Assembly (NCBI GenBank): GCA_021203245.1
Contig: JAJQBO010000076.1
Span: 1 to 37,928 of the forward strand
Length of the DNA: 37,928 nt
Reading direction: 5' to 3'
Source of the DNA: Planctomycetaceae bacterium
GTDB lineage: Bacteria; Planctomycetota; SZUA-567
Part shown: positions 6,664-15,572 of the stretch, piece by piece
Layout of the letters: each line of letters begins with the position of its first letter
Numbering within the stretch: the stretch's first letter is position 1
Made by a program: the position numbers and the translations under genes
Notes under the pieces: generated by a model
The model's database searches: none
What the model saw: only the letters and a program-made list of their open reading frames with translations
Told to the model about the DNA's origin: nothing

Positions 6664-8817
6664 ATGGCTGCGGGAGTACGCACTTCGGGTAGGACCAGGG
6701 CCAAGGGGCCGCGCGCGCGCGGCGCCGTGGCGTTCGGCGTCCTTACCACCCTGATGTTCCTGGTGGTGGCGGCCCGGCTGGTGCAGTTGCAGGTGGTCGA
6801 GTATGCCGAACACACCCGCGAAATCACCAACATCATCATCAAACCGACCTCCGAACGCGACCGCCGCGGGCAGATCGTCGATTCGCGCGGCGTGGTCCTG
6901 GCCGCGTCGGTGCCGGTCCGGGCCTGCGCCCTCGCCCCGAAGCTCCTCATCGAGTCGGAAGGCGCGAACCAGGATAAGGTCGTCGCCCGCCTCGCCGACG
7001 CGCTGGAACTCACGCCGGTCGAAATCCAAAAACTCACCGATCGCATCAACCGCCGCTATGTGCCGAAAAATTCCGAAACAGGCGGGGCCGTCCCCTACCG
7101 CTTCGTCTGGGTCAAGCGCCGCGTCACGGACGAACAGTACGGCAAACTCGCGGCCGAGATTGAGCGCGCCAAACGGGAGGCCCGCAACGCCTGGCAGAAC
7201 CGCCGCCGCTGGCTTAAACTCGCCGGCGAGATGAAGGTGGCCCGCGACCCGGAGAAGGAGGCGTACTGCCGCACCCAGGCCGACGGCTGGCGCGCCCACG
7301 CCCTCGCCGCCGAAGGCCGCTACGCCGGGGTGTTTTTCCCGCCCGAGTTCGAGCGCTTCTATCCGCAGGCCGAACTGGCGTCGCATGTGCTCGGCTTTTC
7401 CGACATCGACGGCAACGGCATGGGCGGCATCGAACTGGTCCTCAACAACAAGCTGAGCGGCAAACCGGTCACGCGCCTGGTCGCCCGCGACGCGCGGTCG
7501 CGCCCGCTCATGTCCCTCATTTCCGACGACCGCTCGCCTGCCGGGATGACGGTGGAACTGACCATCGACAGCGTCGTCCAGGCGATTGTCGAAGAGGAAT
7601 TGAAAAGCGTTGTCGAGGATTTGAAAATCCGCACCCCTGACATCAACGCCCACGCGGTGGTCATCGACCCGTACACGGGCGACATCCTCGCCATAGCCAA
7701 TTACCCGACCTACGACCCGAACCACCCGCGCGTCGACCCGGAGACGGGCGAGAAAATCGGCGACCGCGCCCGCCGGAACGACGTCGTCTCCGCCATCCAG
7801 GCACCCGGCTCCACCTTCAAGCCGCTCATGATTTGCGCCGCCCTCGAGGAAAAGGTCGCCAGCCTTGAGGAGGAGGTCGACTGCTCCACCTTCTCGATGA
7901 ACAACGGTAAGCGCACCATCAAGGACATCTATCCCTACAGCCGCATGAGCCTTGAAATGGCGGTGGTGAAAAGTTCCAACCCCGCCATGGTCCGGACCGG
8001 CCTGAAGCTCGGCCCGGAAAAGATGCGGGAATACGTCCTCAAGTTCGGTTTTGGCGAAAAGACGGGGAGCGGCCTGCCGGGCGAGTCGCGCGGCATGATC
8101 ACCTCGGCCGAAAAATGGAACGAATGGACCATGGGCTCGGTCCCGATGGGCTATGAAATCGGCGTCACCACTTTGCAGATGGCGGCGGCGTATTCGGCAA
8201 TCGCCAACGGCGGCATGCTGCCGACGCCGAACCTTATCCGCGCCGTCTACGACGCGAACGGCGGCCTGGTCGAAAAACCAGAGCCGGTGATGCGGCGGCG
8301 GGTCATTTCGCCCGAGACGGCGGAGAAAATGCGCGGCGTGATGCGGAAAGTCATCACCACCGGCACCGGCCGCCGCGCCAACATCGAGGAATACCACCTC
8401 GGCGGCAAGACCGGCACCGCCAACATGATGGTCACGGACGAGGAAAAGGCCAAGGGCATGAAGGGCTATGCCCAAGGGAAACGCCACACCGCCAACTTCG
8501 TCGCGCTGGCCCCGTGGGACAAACCCCGCGCCATCGTCTGCGTCTCGATTCGCGGCACCGACAAGTTCGGCGGCGAAGCGTCCAGCCCGCCCGGCGCGGC
8601 CATCGCCCGGCGCATCCTCGGCTATTGGGGCGTGCCGACCGCCAACGGCTCGCCCATCCGCGCCGACATCATGCCCCGGCGCGAGTTCAAGCCCGCGCCG
8701 CCGCCGATTCCGGTCGAGTACACCATCGGCACGCCGGACGACGACAACTACCTGGGCGACGAAGTCGACGACCGCTGGATGGAGGATATGGTCTACGATC
8801 CGGAGGCAATCGGATGA
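6664..8817 (+). CDS. ftsI: Peptidoglycan D,D-transpeptidase (class B PBP)
   Basis: This 717-residue class B penicillin-binding protein should cross-link septal peptidoglycan together with FtsW. It has one membrane helix (about 20-42), a dimerisation domain beginning RDRRGQIVDSRG, and a transpeptidase domain with all three active-site motifs: STFK at 383-386 (S383 is the acylated serine), SSN at 437-439 and KTG at 582-584. It is longer than E. coli FtsI. Part of the excess is a helical, charged insert at about residues 155-215, before the conserved FYPQAELASHVLGF. No PASTA domain is present. It starts 12 nt after ftsL. The ATG at 6664 follows a GGGGGAG ribosome site. Confidence 0.95.
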   Translation: MAAGVRTSGRTRAKGPRARGAVAFGVLTTLMFLVVAARLVQLQVVEYAEHTREITNIIIKPTSERDRRGQIVDSRGVVLAASVPVRACALAPKLLIESEGANQDKVVARLADALELTPVEIQKLTDRINRRYVPKNSETGGAVPYRFVWVKRRVTDEQYGKLAAEIERAKREARNAWQNRRRWLKLAGEMKVARDPEKEAYCRTQADGWRAHALAAEGRYAGVFFPPEFERFYPQAELASHVLGFSDIDGNGMGGIELVLNNKLSGKPVTRLVARDARSRPLMSLISDDRSPAGMTVELTIDSVVQAIVEEELKSVVEDLKIRTPDINAHAVVIDPYTGDILAIANYPTYDPNHPRVDPETGEKIGDRARRNDVVSAIQAPGSTFKPLMICAALEEKVASLEEEVDCSTFSMNNGKRTIKDIYPYSRMSLEMAVVKSSNPAMVRTGLKLGPEKMREYVLKFGFGEKTGSGLPGESRGMITSAEKWNEWTMGSVPMGYEIGVTTLQMAAAYSAIANGGMLPTPNLIRAVYDANGGLVEKPEPVMRRRVISPETAEKMRGVMRKVITTGTGRRANIEEYHLGGKTGTANMMVTDEEKAKGMKGYAQGKRHTANFVALAPWDKPRAIVCVSIRGTDKFGGEASSPPGAAIARRILGYWGVPTANGSPIRADIMPRREFKPAPPPIPVEYTIGTPDDDNYLGDEVDDRWMEDMVYDPEAIG

Positions 8818-8830
8818 GAAAGGAGCGACG

Positions 8831-10312
8831 GTGCGCCTGAGCGAACTGGCCGCGTCCATGCGCGGCGTCGAGGTGGCGGGGCAGGGCGACCCGGCGGTCC
8901 TGGGCATCACCGTCGACAGCCGCGAGGCGGGGGACGGATTCGTCTTCGCCGCCGTGGCCGGTTGTTCCGGCGACGGGGCGGACTACATCGCCGACGCGGT
9001 GAAGCGCGGCGCGGCCGCCCTCATCGCCTCGTGCATTCCGGCGGTCGACCCGGGCGTGCCGTACATCGTCGCGGAAGACGTCCGCAAAGCCGTGGGCGAA
9101 GCCGCCGACGCCTTTTACGACCATCCGGCGCAAACACTCGACCTCGTCGGCATCACCGGCACCAACGGCAAAACCACCACCGCCTACCTGCTGCGGCACA
9201 TCCTGAACGCGTCGGGAAAACGCGCCGGCATGCTCGGCACCATCGAGTACGACCTGGGCGACTCGGTCGAGCCGGCGCCGCTGACGACTCCGGACGCGGT
9301 CCGCTTTACCCGGTCGCTGGCGGCGATGCGCGACGCCGGCTGCGGCGCTGCGGTGGCGGAAGTCTCCAGTCACGCCCTCGACCAGCACCGGGTCTGGCCG
9401 CACCGCTTCGCCGTCGCCGTCTTCACGAACCTTACCCGCGACCATCTCGATTACCATGGCGACATGGATGCGTACCGCGAGGCGAAGCGGAGCCTGTTCC
9501 TGCGCCTGGACGAGCGCGCCGCGGCGGTGTTCAACTTCCGCGACCCGGCGGCGGCCGAGATGGCCCGTGGCTGCCGCGCCCGGATATACGGCTATTACCT
9601 CGCCGGCGGCGGCGACGAAGGATTTCCCGACTTGCCGAAAGGTATCCTCCAGGCGAGCGTCAGCCACAGCGATCTCTCGGGCGGGCGTTTCCGCGTCAGC
9701 GGCTACGGCCTCGACCGGGAATTCACGACGCCGCTGGTCGGCCGCCACAATGTCGAAAACAGCCTGGGCGCCATCCTCGCCGCCACCGGGCTGGGCGTGC
9801 GTCCGCATACCATCGCCGAAGCTTTGGCGGATTTTCCCGGCGTGCCGGGGCGGCTCGAGCGGGTCGAATCGGCCGACGGCATAAAGGCGTTTGTCGATTA
9901 TTCGCATACCGACGACGCGCTCCGCTCGGTGCTGTCGGTCCTGCGGCCGCTCGTCAAAGGGCGGCTCATCACCGTCTTCGGCTGCGGCGGCGACCGCGAT
10001 CCGGGCAAGCGCCCGCTGATGGCGAAGGCGGCGGAAGCCTACTCCGACCGCGTCGTCGTCACCTCCGACAACCCGCGCACCGAAGACCCGGAGAAGATTA
10101 TCGATGCCGTCATGAAAGGCTTCGACAGGCCCGACGCGGTGGTGCGGGAGGCGGACCGGCCGACGGCGGTCCGCGTCGCCGTTTCCATGGCAGGCCCTGA
10201 CGACGCCATTCTGGTGGCCGGCAAAGGGCACGAGGATTACCAGATAATCGGCAGGACCAAGCGACACATGGACGACCGCGAACTGGTGCGGGCTGCTTTT
10301 GCCGGGCGCTGA
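8831..10312 (+). CDS. murE: UDP-MurNAc-L-Ala-D-Glu:meso-diaminopimelate ligase
   Basis: MurE adds the third residue of the murein stem peptide in the cytoplasm, using ATP. The 493-residue protein has the three Mur-ligase domains. The ATP loop GITGTNGKTT lies at 107-116. The lysine that is carbamylated in this family is in DAYREAKRSLF. The specificity motif DNPR is at 413-416, which marks meso-diaminopimelate as substrate rather than lysine. I chose the GTG at 8831-8833 because AAAGGAG lies 6 nt upstream; the frame open further upstream is a shadow of ftsI. It starts 13 nt after the ftsI stop, so the two are surely cotranscribed. Confidence 0.95.
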   Translation: MRLSELAASMRGVEVAGQGDPAVLGITVDSREAGDGFVFAAVAGCSGDGADYIADAVKRGAAALIASCIPAVDPGVPYIVAEDVRKAVGEAADAFYDHPAQTLDLVGITGTNGKTTTAYLLRHILNASGKRAGMLGTIEYDLGDSVEPAPLTTPDAVRFTRSLAAMRDAGCGAAVAEVSSHALDQHRVWPHRFAVAVFTNLTRDHLDYHGDMDAYREAKRSLFLRLDERAAAVFNFRDPAAAEMARGCRARIYGYYLAGGGDEGFPDLPKGILQASVSHSDLSGGRFRVSGYGLDREFTTPLVGRHNVENSLGAILAATGLGVRPHTIAEALADFPGVPGRLERVESADGIKAFVDYSHTDDALRSVLSVLRPLVKGRLITVFGCGGDRDPGKRPLMAKAAEAYSDRVVVTSDNPRTEDPEKIIDAVMKGFDRPDAVVREADRPTAVRVAVSMAGPDDAILVAGKGHEDYQIIGRTKRHMDDRELVRAAFAGR

Positions 10313-10345
10313 CCGGCAGGCGCGAGTGAGGGGGAAAGGACAAGC

Positions 10346-11719
10346 ATGGACATTACGCTATCGGAACTGGCCAACTGGTGCGGCGGCAAACTGATTCCCG
10401 CCGACGCGGGCGAGCTGGTGGCACGGGGCGTTTCCACCGACTCCCGCACGATCAGGGAGGGCGAGCTTTTCGTCGCCATTAACGGCCTGAACATGGACGG
10501 CCACCGCTTTGTCCGCTTCGCGGCGGCGGCGGGCGCGGTCGCGGCGGCGGTGGAAAAGAAAAGCCACGACACCGGCCGCCTGCCGATCATCCTCGTCGAC
10601 GATACCCTCGACGCGCTCGGCCGCATGGCCAACGGCTACCGCTGGCACCCGCCGCTCATCCCCTGGATCGCGGTCACCGGCTCCAACGGCAAGACCACTA
10701 CGCGCGAACTGCTGGCCCTCATGCTGGGGTCGCGGTGGAAGGTGCGGACGTCGAAACGGAACTGGAACAACCACATCGGCCTGCCGCTGTCCATGATGTC
10801 GGAGCCGGACGACGCCGGCGTCGCCGTCATGGAAATGGGTACAAACCATCCGGGCGAAATCGCCAAGCTGCGGGAAATCTGCGTCCCGACAATCGGCATC
10901 GTCACCTCCACCGGCGAATCGCACCTCGAAGGCTTCGGCACCAGCCAGGCGGTCGCGAAGGAAAAGGCCGACGTCTTCGGCTGGCTGCCGCCCGACGGCT
11001 TGGCCATCTACCCGGCCGACGATCCGAACGCCGCCATCCTCGCCGCCGGCGTCGTGCACAAGGCCGCCACCTTCTGCCTGCGGGACGACTGCATGGCCGA
11101 CCTCATCGCCAAGGACATCGTCGTCACGGCCGAAGGGAGCCAGTTCACCGTCGACGGCGGCGTGCGCGTGCTGCTGCCGCTCCTTGGTCGCCACAACATC
11201 GGCAACTGCCTCGCCGCCATGCTGGCCGCCCGCCACCTCGGCGTCGATTACGCCGAATCGGCCCGCGCCGTGCGCCGCGCCAAGCCGGTCGCCGGCCGGT
11301 TGCAGGCCACCCGCACGCCGTCCCGGCTGACCGTCATCAACGACTCCTACAACGCCAACCCGAACTCGGTCCTGGCGGCGCTGGAAGTCCTGGCCGACCT
11401 CCCCGAAGGCCGCAAGATCGTCGTCTTCGGCGACATGATGGAACTGGGGGCGGGCAACCGCCGCTGGCACCGCGAAGTCGGTCTCTCGGTCGGTATGATG
11501 GACCTGGACGCCCTTTTCGTCACCGGCCCCGAATCGGCGGCCATGGCCGAAGCGGCGCAGGTCAACGCCCGCATCGTCGTGCGGCATTTTCCCTCTGTCG
11601 AGGCGTTGTGGATGACGCTCCGCACCTTTCTGAAACCCGGCGACCAGGTGCTGGTCAAGGGCTCGAGGGGGATGTTGATGGAGAGGATTGTTAATCAGTT
11701 GTTGGATTGGTTCCCGTAA
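10346..11719 (+). CDS. murF: UDP-MurNAc-tripeptide:D-Ala-D-Ala ligase
   Basis: MurF adds D-alanyl-D-alanine to the UDP-MurNAc-tripeptide, the last cytoplasmic step of stem peptide assembly. The 457-residue product has the MurF-type N-terminal domain (STDSRTIREGELFVA), the ATP loop TGSNGKTTT at 111-119, the central EMGTNHPGEI block and the C-terminal NDSYNANPNSV motif. The ATG follows GGGGAAAGGA at good spacing, 33 nt after murE. Downstream, the expected mraY does not follow directly: a palindromic element of about 165 bp lies between. Confidence 0.96.
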   Translation: MDITLSELANWCGGKLIPADAGELVARGVSTDSRTIREGELFVAINGLNMDGHRFVRFAAAAGAVAAAVEKKSHDTGRLPIILVDDTLDALGRMANGYRWHPPLIPWIAVTGSNGKTTTRELLALMLGSRWKVRTSKRNWNNHIGLPLSMMSEPDDAGVAVMEMGTNHPGEIAKLREICVPTIGIVTSTGESHLEGFGTSQAVAKEKADVFGWLPPDGLAIYPADDPNAAILAAGVVHKAATFCLRDDCMADLIAKDIVVTAEGSQFTVDGGVRVLLPLLGRHNIGNCLAAMLAARHLGVDYAESARAVRRAKPVAGRLQATRTPSRLTVINDSYNANPNSVLAALEVLADLPEGRKIVVFGDMMELGAGNRRWHREVGLSVGMMDLDALFVTGPESAAMAEAAQVNARIVVRHFPSVEALWMTLRTFLKPGDQVLVKGSRGMLMERIVNQLLDWFP

Positions 11720-11724
11720 AACCG

Positions 11725-11889
11725 CTAATTCACAATTCATAATTCACAATGCACAATTATTGGAATAATTACATTTAAAATCCGTTCGCTACCGCTCACT
11801 TGGTATGAGCGAGCGGTAGCGAGCGGATCAGAATGTTTTTCTTCCGCTCATTGTGCATTATGAATTGTGAATTGTGAATTCACAATTAA
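11725..11889. mobile_element. MITE-like palindromic element, copy 1
   Basis: The element has A+T-rich ends made of runs of TCACAAT/GCACAAT-type heptamers that are inverted at the two ends. Its centre is a G+C-rich hairpin of about 18 bp (ATCCGTTCGCTACCGCTC against GAGCGGTAGCGAGCGGAT, one mismatch). It carries no gene. A second copy in the opposite orientation lies at 13081-13235. Reversing that copy lines up nearly the whole length, including the flanking stretches ATTACATTT and AATGTTTTT. It sits between murF and mraY and ends about 10 bp before the mraY ATG, just before its AAGGGTG ribosome site. The base composition differs sharply from the neighbouring genes. Confidence 0.8.
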
Positions 11890-11898
11890 GGGTGTCCT

Positions 11899-13074
11899 AT
11901 GCTGCGTTACCTCGCCCTGGCCGGCGACTGGTTCGGCCCTCTGCGCGTATTCGAATCCATCACCGTCCGCGCCGCCCTGGCGGTGATTATTTCCTTTATC
12001 GCCGCGGTGCTGCTGGGGCCGGTGTTTATTCGCCGCATGTGCGCCAAAGATGCGACCGAGGATGTCGACAAACCGGACGCGGAACGGCTGCAGGAGTTGC
12101 ACAACTGCAAGCGGGGGACGCCGACCATGGGCGGGCTGTTCCTGGTGCCGTCGGTGATGCTGGCGATATTCCTCTGTTGCGATCCGGGCAATCCGCTGGT
12201 GTGGGTGGGGCAGTTTGTGCTGTTCGCCTTCGCCGTCCTGGGCTTCCTCGATGACTACTGGAAGCTTCGGGGTTGGGGCCGGAAGGGGCTTATCAAGCGG
12301 CAGAAATTCCTTGGCCAAACGCTCATCGCCTTTGTCACCGACGCCGTGCTTGCCTATGGCGGCACGACCGGCTGGTTCGGCATGACGGCGCAACCTGCCG
12401 GCGACAGCCAGGAACAGATCGACGCCGCCACCACCGAGAAAAACCTTATCGAGCCGACGCGGGTGGTCATTCCCTTCACAAAATGGAGCGAAGTCGGACC
12501 CGACCTCGGACCGGCCTATTGGATATTCGCCGCGCTGATCATTATCGCCTGCTCGAACGCGGTTAACCTGACGGACGGCCTGGACGGCCTCGCCACCGGC
12601 TGTACCGCCATGGTGGCGGCAACGTTTTCCGCGCTCGCCTATATCGCCGGCAACGCCATGTTGTGCGCGTTTTTCCGCATTTCCATGGTGCCGGGCGCGG
12701 GGGAACTGCTTGTCTACGGCGCGGCGCTGTTTGGCGGGTTATTCGGCTTTCTCTGGCATAACGCCAATCCGGCGCAGGTGTTTATGGGCGATACCGGCAG
12801 CTTGTCGCTTGGCGCGGCCCTTGCCTATCTCGCCATCGTTACCAAGCAGGAACTCACCCTTGTCGTCGCGGGCGGCATATTCGTGTTTGAAGCGTTGTCC
12901 GTTATCCTTCAGGTAGGATCGTTTCGCCTGTTCGGCAAGCGCATTTTCAAGATCGCCCCGTTTCACCACCACCTCGAGTATTCGGGCTGGAAAGAGAACC
13001 ACGTGGTGGTAAGACTGTGGATTATCGGCGTTATGTTGTCGATAATATCATTGGGGCTGTTGAAGATGCACTAA
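11899..13074 (+). CDS. mraY: Phospho-N-acetylmuramoyl-pentapeptide transferase
   Basis: MraY makes lipid I by moving phospho-MurNAc-pentapeptide from UDP to undecaprenyl phosphate at the inner membrane. The 391-residue polytopic protein has GTPTMGG, the catalytic DDYWKLR, NAVNLTDGLDGLATG, MGDTGSLSLG and the loop PFHHHLEYSGWKENHVV, all hallmarks of the family. A loop of about 50 residues after the FGMTAQPAGDS segment (about 165-205) is somewhat long and charged. The ATG has AAGGGTG upstream, directly after the first palindromic element. The gene is bracketed by two inverted copies of that element, and the gene that usually follows, murD, is absent. Confidence 0.96.
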   Translation: MLRYLALAGDWFGPLRVFESITVRAALAVIISFIAAVLLGPVFIRRMCAKDATEDVDKPDAERLQELHNCKRGTPTMGGLFLVPSVMLAIFLCCDPGNPLVWVGQFVLFAFAVLGFLDDYWKLRGWGRKGLIKRQKFLGQTLIAFVTDAVLAYGGTTGWFGMTAQPAGDSQEQIDAATTEKNLIEPTRVVIPFTKWSEVGPDLGPAYWIFAALIIIACSNAVNLTDGLDGLATGCTAMVAATFSALAYIAGNAMLCAFFRISMVPGAGELLVYGAALFGGLFGFLWHNANPAQVFMGDTGSLSLGAALAYLAIVTKQELTLVVAGGIFVFEALSVILQVGSFRLFGKRIFKIAPFHHHLEYSGWKENHVVVRLWIIGVMLSIISLGLLKMH

Positions 13075-13080
13075 CTTTTT

Positions 13081-13235
13081 TAATTCACAATGCACAATTC
13101 ACAATGCACAATGAGTGGAAGTAAAAACATTGAATACCGCTCGCTCCGCTTGCTAACTCAGAGCGAGCGGGAGCGAGCGGATTATAAATGTAATTTTTCC
13201 AATAATTGTGCATTGTGAATTGTGCATTGTGAATT
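13081..13235. mobile_element. MITE-like palindromic element, copy 2 (inverted)
   Basis: This is the reverse-complement relative of the element at 11725-11889, with the same heptamer-rich ends and a central GC-rich hairpin (CCGCTCGCTCCGCT against AGCGAGCGGGAGCGAGCGG). It lies between mraY and ftsW, where murD is usually found. Its right end stops about 15 bp before the ftsW ATG and just upstream of an AAGGG ribosome site, the same arrangement as copy 1 before mraY. No coding capacity. Confidence 0.8.
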
Positions 13236-13249
13236 CCATAAGGGATTCC

Positions 13250-14440
13250 ATGGCCACAACCGAACTCGAACCCGCCGATCTCGCCCGCACCATGTCCTGG
13301 CACCGCGCCCGCCTCCTCATGATCGTCTCGTCCCTCACCGGCTTCGGCATCATCATGGTCTATTCCGCCAGCGCCCTCAGGGCCGCGCGGGGCGGGTGGG
13401 AAATGTCGTACGCGTCGAACCAATTGCTCTGGCTTGCCGTCGCCATTACCGCCCTGGTCACCCTGTCGCTGATTCCCTACCGCGTCTGGTTGCATCTGCG
13501 CTACCCGATGGTGCTTGCCTGTTACACCCCCCTCGCGCTGGTGTTGACGCCGCTCGGCACCCGCGTCAACGGCTCCAACCGCTGGTTCCGCTTTGCCGGA
13601 TTCAACGTCCAGCCGTCGGAACTGGCCAAGATCGCCCTGATCATCGCCGTCGCCGCGTTCCTGGCGCGCATCCCCGACGGGCGGCCGCGCTTCTTCCGCC
13701 ATGTGATTCCCCTCTGCGCCCTCGCCGGCGTGGCGGTGGTGTTGGTCGGCATCGAACCCGATTTCGGCACAGCGTCCCTGATCGGCTGCGCCGTCGGCGT
13801 GCTGCTGCTGGCGGGCGGCGTCCGCATCTGGCAGTGTTTGCTCCTGGTCACGCCGGCGGTGCCGGCGGCGGCGTGGTACGGCTACAGCCGCTTCGAATAT
13901 ATCGCCAGGCGCGTGCACGAATGGCACGCCGGCGACGCCTACCACACCAACGCCTCTGAACTCGCCATCGGCTCCGGCGGGCTGTGGGGCGTCGGCCTCG
14001 GGCAGGGCCCGGCCAAGCTCGATTACCTGCCCGAAGCCCACACCGACTTCATCTTCGCCATGGTCGGACAGGAGACCGGATTGATTGGGGCCTTGTCCCT
14101 GGTAGCCTTGTTCGCTATACTGGTCTGGCAAGGCATGGCCATAGCCAGGAGCGCCCAGGACCGGTTCGGGTCGTTGCTCGCCTTCGGCTTTACCGCCGTC
14201 ATGGGCGGCCAGGTCATTTTTAACATGGAGGTGGTGACCGGTTTGCTCCCGCCGAAGGGCATTTCCCTGCCTTTCGTCAGTTTTGGCGGTTCCGGGCTGG
14301 TGGTGTTTTATTCCATGATCGGCATCATGGTATCCGTCACCAGGGGCGTTCGGCTCGAACCAGAACCCGTCACCGACTTGACCATGAAATACAAACCCAT
14401 TCCAGCCTTCAAGGCGGAGACGCTGGAATCCGTACAATAG
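13250..14440 (+). CDS. ftsW: Lipid II glycan polymerase (SEDS family)
   Basis: FtsW polymerises lipid II into glycan strands at the division site, paired with the class B PBP encoded upstream. The 396-residue protein has about ten membrane helices. SEDS landmarks are VNGSNRWFRF, QPSELAKIALI, GIEPDFGTASLIG, the periplasmic-loop region ending EAHTDFIFAMVGQETGLIG, and GLLPPKGISLPFVSFGGSGL. The open frame reaches back to 13208, but its first 14 codons lie inside the palindromic element. The ATG at 13250 with AAGGGA ahead is the sensible start. Position between mraY and murG supports FtsW over RodA. Confidence 0.92.
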   Translation: MATTELEPADLARTMSWHRARLLMIVSSLTGFGIIMVYSASALRAARGGWEMSYASNQLLWLAVAITALVTLSLIPYRVWLHLRYPMVLACYTPLALVLTPLGTRVNGSNRWFRFAGFNVQPSELAKIALIIAVAAFLARIPDGRPRFFRHVIPLCALAGVAVVLVGIEPDFGTASLIGCAVGVLLLAGGVRIWQCLLLVTPAVPAAAWYGYSRFEYIARRVHEWHAGDAYHTNASELAIGSGGLWGVGLGQGPAKLDYLPEAHTDFIFAMVGQETGLIGALSLVALFAILVWQGMAIARSAQDRFGSLLAFGFTAVMGGQVIFNMEVVTGLLPPKGISLPFVSFGGSGLVVFYSMIGIMVSVTRGVRLEPEPVTDLTMKYKPIPAFKAETLESVQ

Positions 14441-14479
14441 CGCCTCGATATTATCAACGCGCGTGAGGGAGGAGCGGCC

Positions 14480-15571
14480 ATGAGAATCTGGCTGGCCGGT
14501 GGCGGCACCGGAGGACATATCTGCCCGGGCCTGGCCCTGGCCGACGAAATAAAACTGCTGCACCCCGAGTGCGAGGTCGGCTTTCTCGGCACCAACGAAG
14601 GCCTGGACCGCGAACTGCTGTGGGGCTCGGGCTACCGGCTGGAACTGCTTGCCGCCGGGCGCGGCTCGCCCCTGAACTGGCGCAAGCCGGTGAACGCGCC
14701 CCGTTTCATGTACGCCCTCTACCAGGCCTACCGCCTGTTCCGGAACGAACGCCCCGACGTGGTCGTGGCCCTGGGCGGCTTTGCCGCCGCCGCGCCCGGC
14801 ATGATGGCCAAGGTCATGAACATTCCGCTGGTCATTCTTGAACAAAACACCGTGCCCGGCCGGGTCAACCGGATGCTGTCCGGATGGGCGGTGCGGATCC
14901 ATTCCCAGTTCGACGAAGCCAGGCGCTATTTCAAGGATTCGCCCGCGACCTTCAACGCCAGCGGATCGCCCCTGCGCGGGCCGTTTTTGAAAATGTGCTC
15001 CGAGCCGCTCTGCTTCGGCGACGCCCTGCTGGTCATGGGCGGCAGCCAGGGCGCGAAGCGTTTGAACGAAATCGTCGCCGGCGCGGCCAGGCGCATCGTC
15101 GGCGAGACCGGTTGCAAACTCATCCACGTCGCCGGGCCGGCCCACGAAAACGAAATCCGCCGCTACTACGAGAGCGCCGGCGTCGAGGCCGAGGTCTACG
15201 GATTCTACAACAACATGGAGGAGCTGTACCGACGCTCCCGCCTGGTGGTGGCCCGTTCCGGCGCCATCAGCCTGGCCGAGCTGGCCGCCGCCGGCCTGCC
15301 CGCCATCCTGGTGCCCTTGCCGTCGGCCATGGACGATCACCAGCGACTCAACGCGCTGTCAATGACCCTTTCCGGGGCCGCCCTGTCATACGAGGAGACG
15401 ACGGCGTCGACCGACACCTTCGCGCCTCTGGTGGTCTCGCTGTGGAAGGACGAGCGCCGCCGTTCCGCCATGGCGCAGGAAATGCGCCGCACCGCCAGGC
15501 CCGAATCCGGCCGGGAAATAGCCCAGGCCGTTCTGCAATTGGCCGAGGGGGCAAAAGGAGCAAAGAAGTAA
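14480..15571 (+). CDS. murG: UDP-GlcNAc:lipid I GlcNAc transferase
   Basis: MurG adds GlcNAc to lipid I, giving lipid II on the cytoplasmic face of the membrane. The 363-residue GT-B glycosyltransferase starts with the glycine-rich loop LAGGGTGGHICPGLALA. It also shows VVVALGGFAAAAPGM, EQNTVPGRVNRML, MGGSQGAKRLN and the donor-site block VARSGAISLAELAAAGLPAILVP. The ATG at 14480 has GGGAGGAG upstream. In many dcw clusters murC, ddl and ftsQAZ follow; here a YgiQ gene starts 1 nt after the stop instead. Confidence 0.95.
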   Translation: MRIWLAGGGTGGHICPGLALADEIKLLHPECEVGFLGTNEGLDRELLWGSGYRLELLAAGRGSPLNWRKPVNAPRFMYALYQAYRLFRNERPDVVVALGGFAAAAPGMMAKVMNIPLVILEQNTVPGRVNRMLSGWAVRIHSQFDEARRYFKDSPATFNASGSPLRGPFLKMCSEPLCFGDALLVMGGSQGAKRLNEIVAGAARRIVGETGCKLIHVAGPAHENEIRRYYESAGVEAEVYGFYNNMEELYRRSRLVVARSGAISLAELAAAGLPAILVPLPSAMDDHQRLNALSMTLSGAALSYEETTASTDTFAPLVVSLWKDERRRSAMAQEMRRTARPESGREIAQAVLQLAEGAKGAKK

Positions 15572-15572
15572 C

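Noticed and set aside
6112-8910. 932-codon open frame opposite ftsI
   Set aside because: The composition is typical of an antisense shadow, and the plus-strand ftsI has all active-site motifs.
11725-13235. Possible CRISPR-like repeats because of the repeated heptamers
   Set aside because: There are no evenly spaced long repeats with unique spacers and no cas genes; the structure is a palindrome.
13085-15340. 751-codon open frame opposite ftsW and murG
   Set aside because: It is antisense to two clear genes, shows no domain, and its start lies away from any ribosome site.
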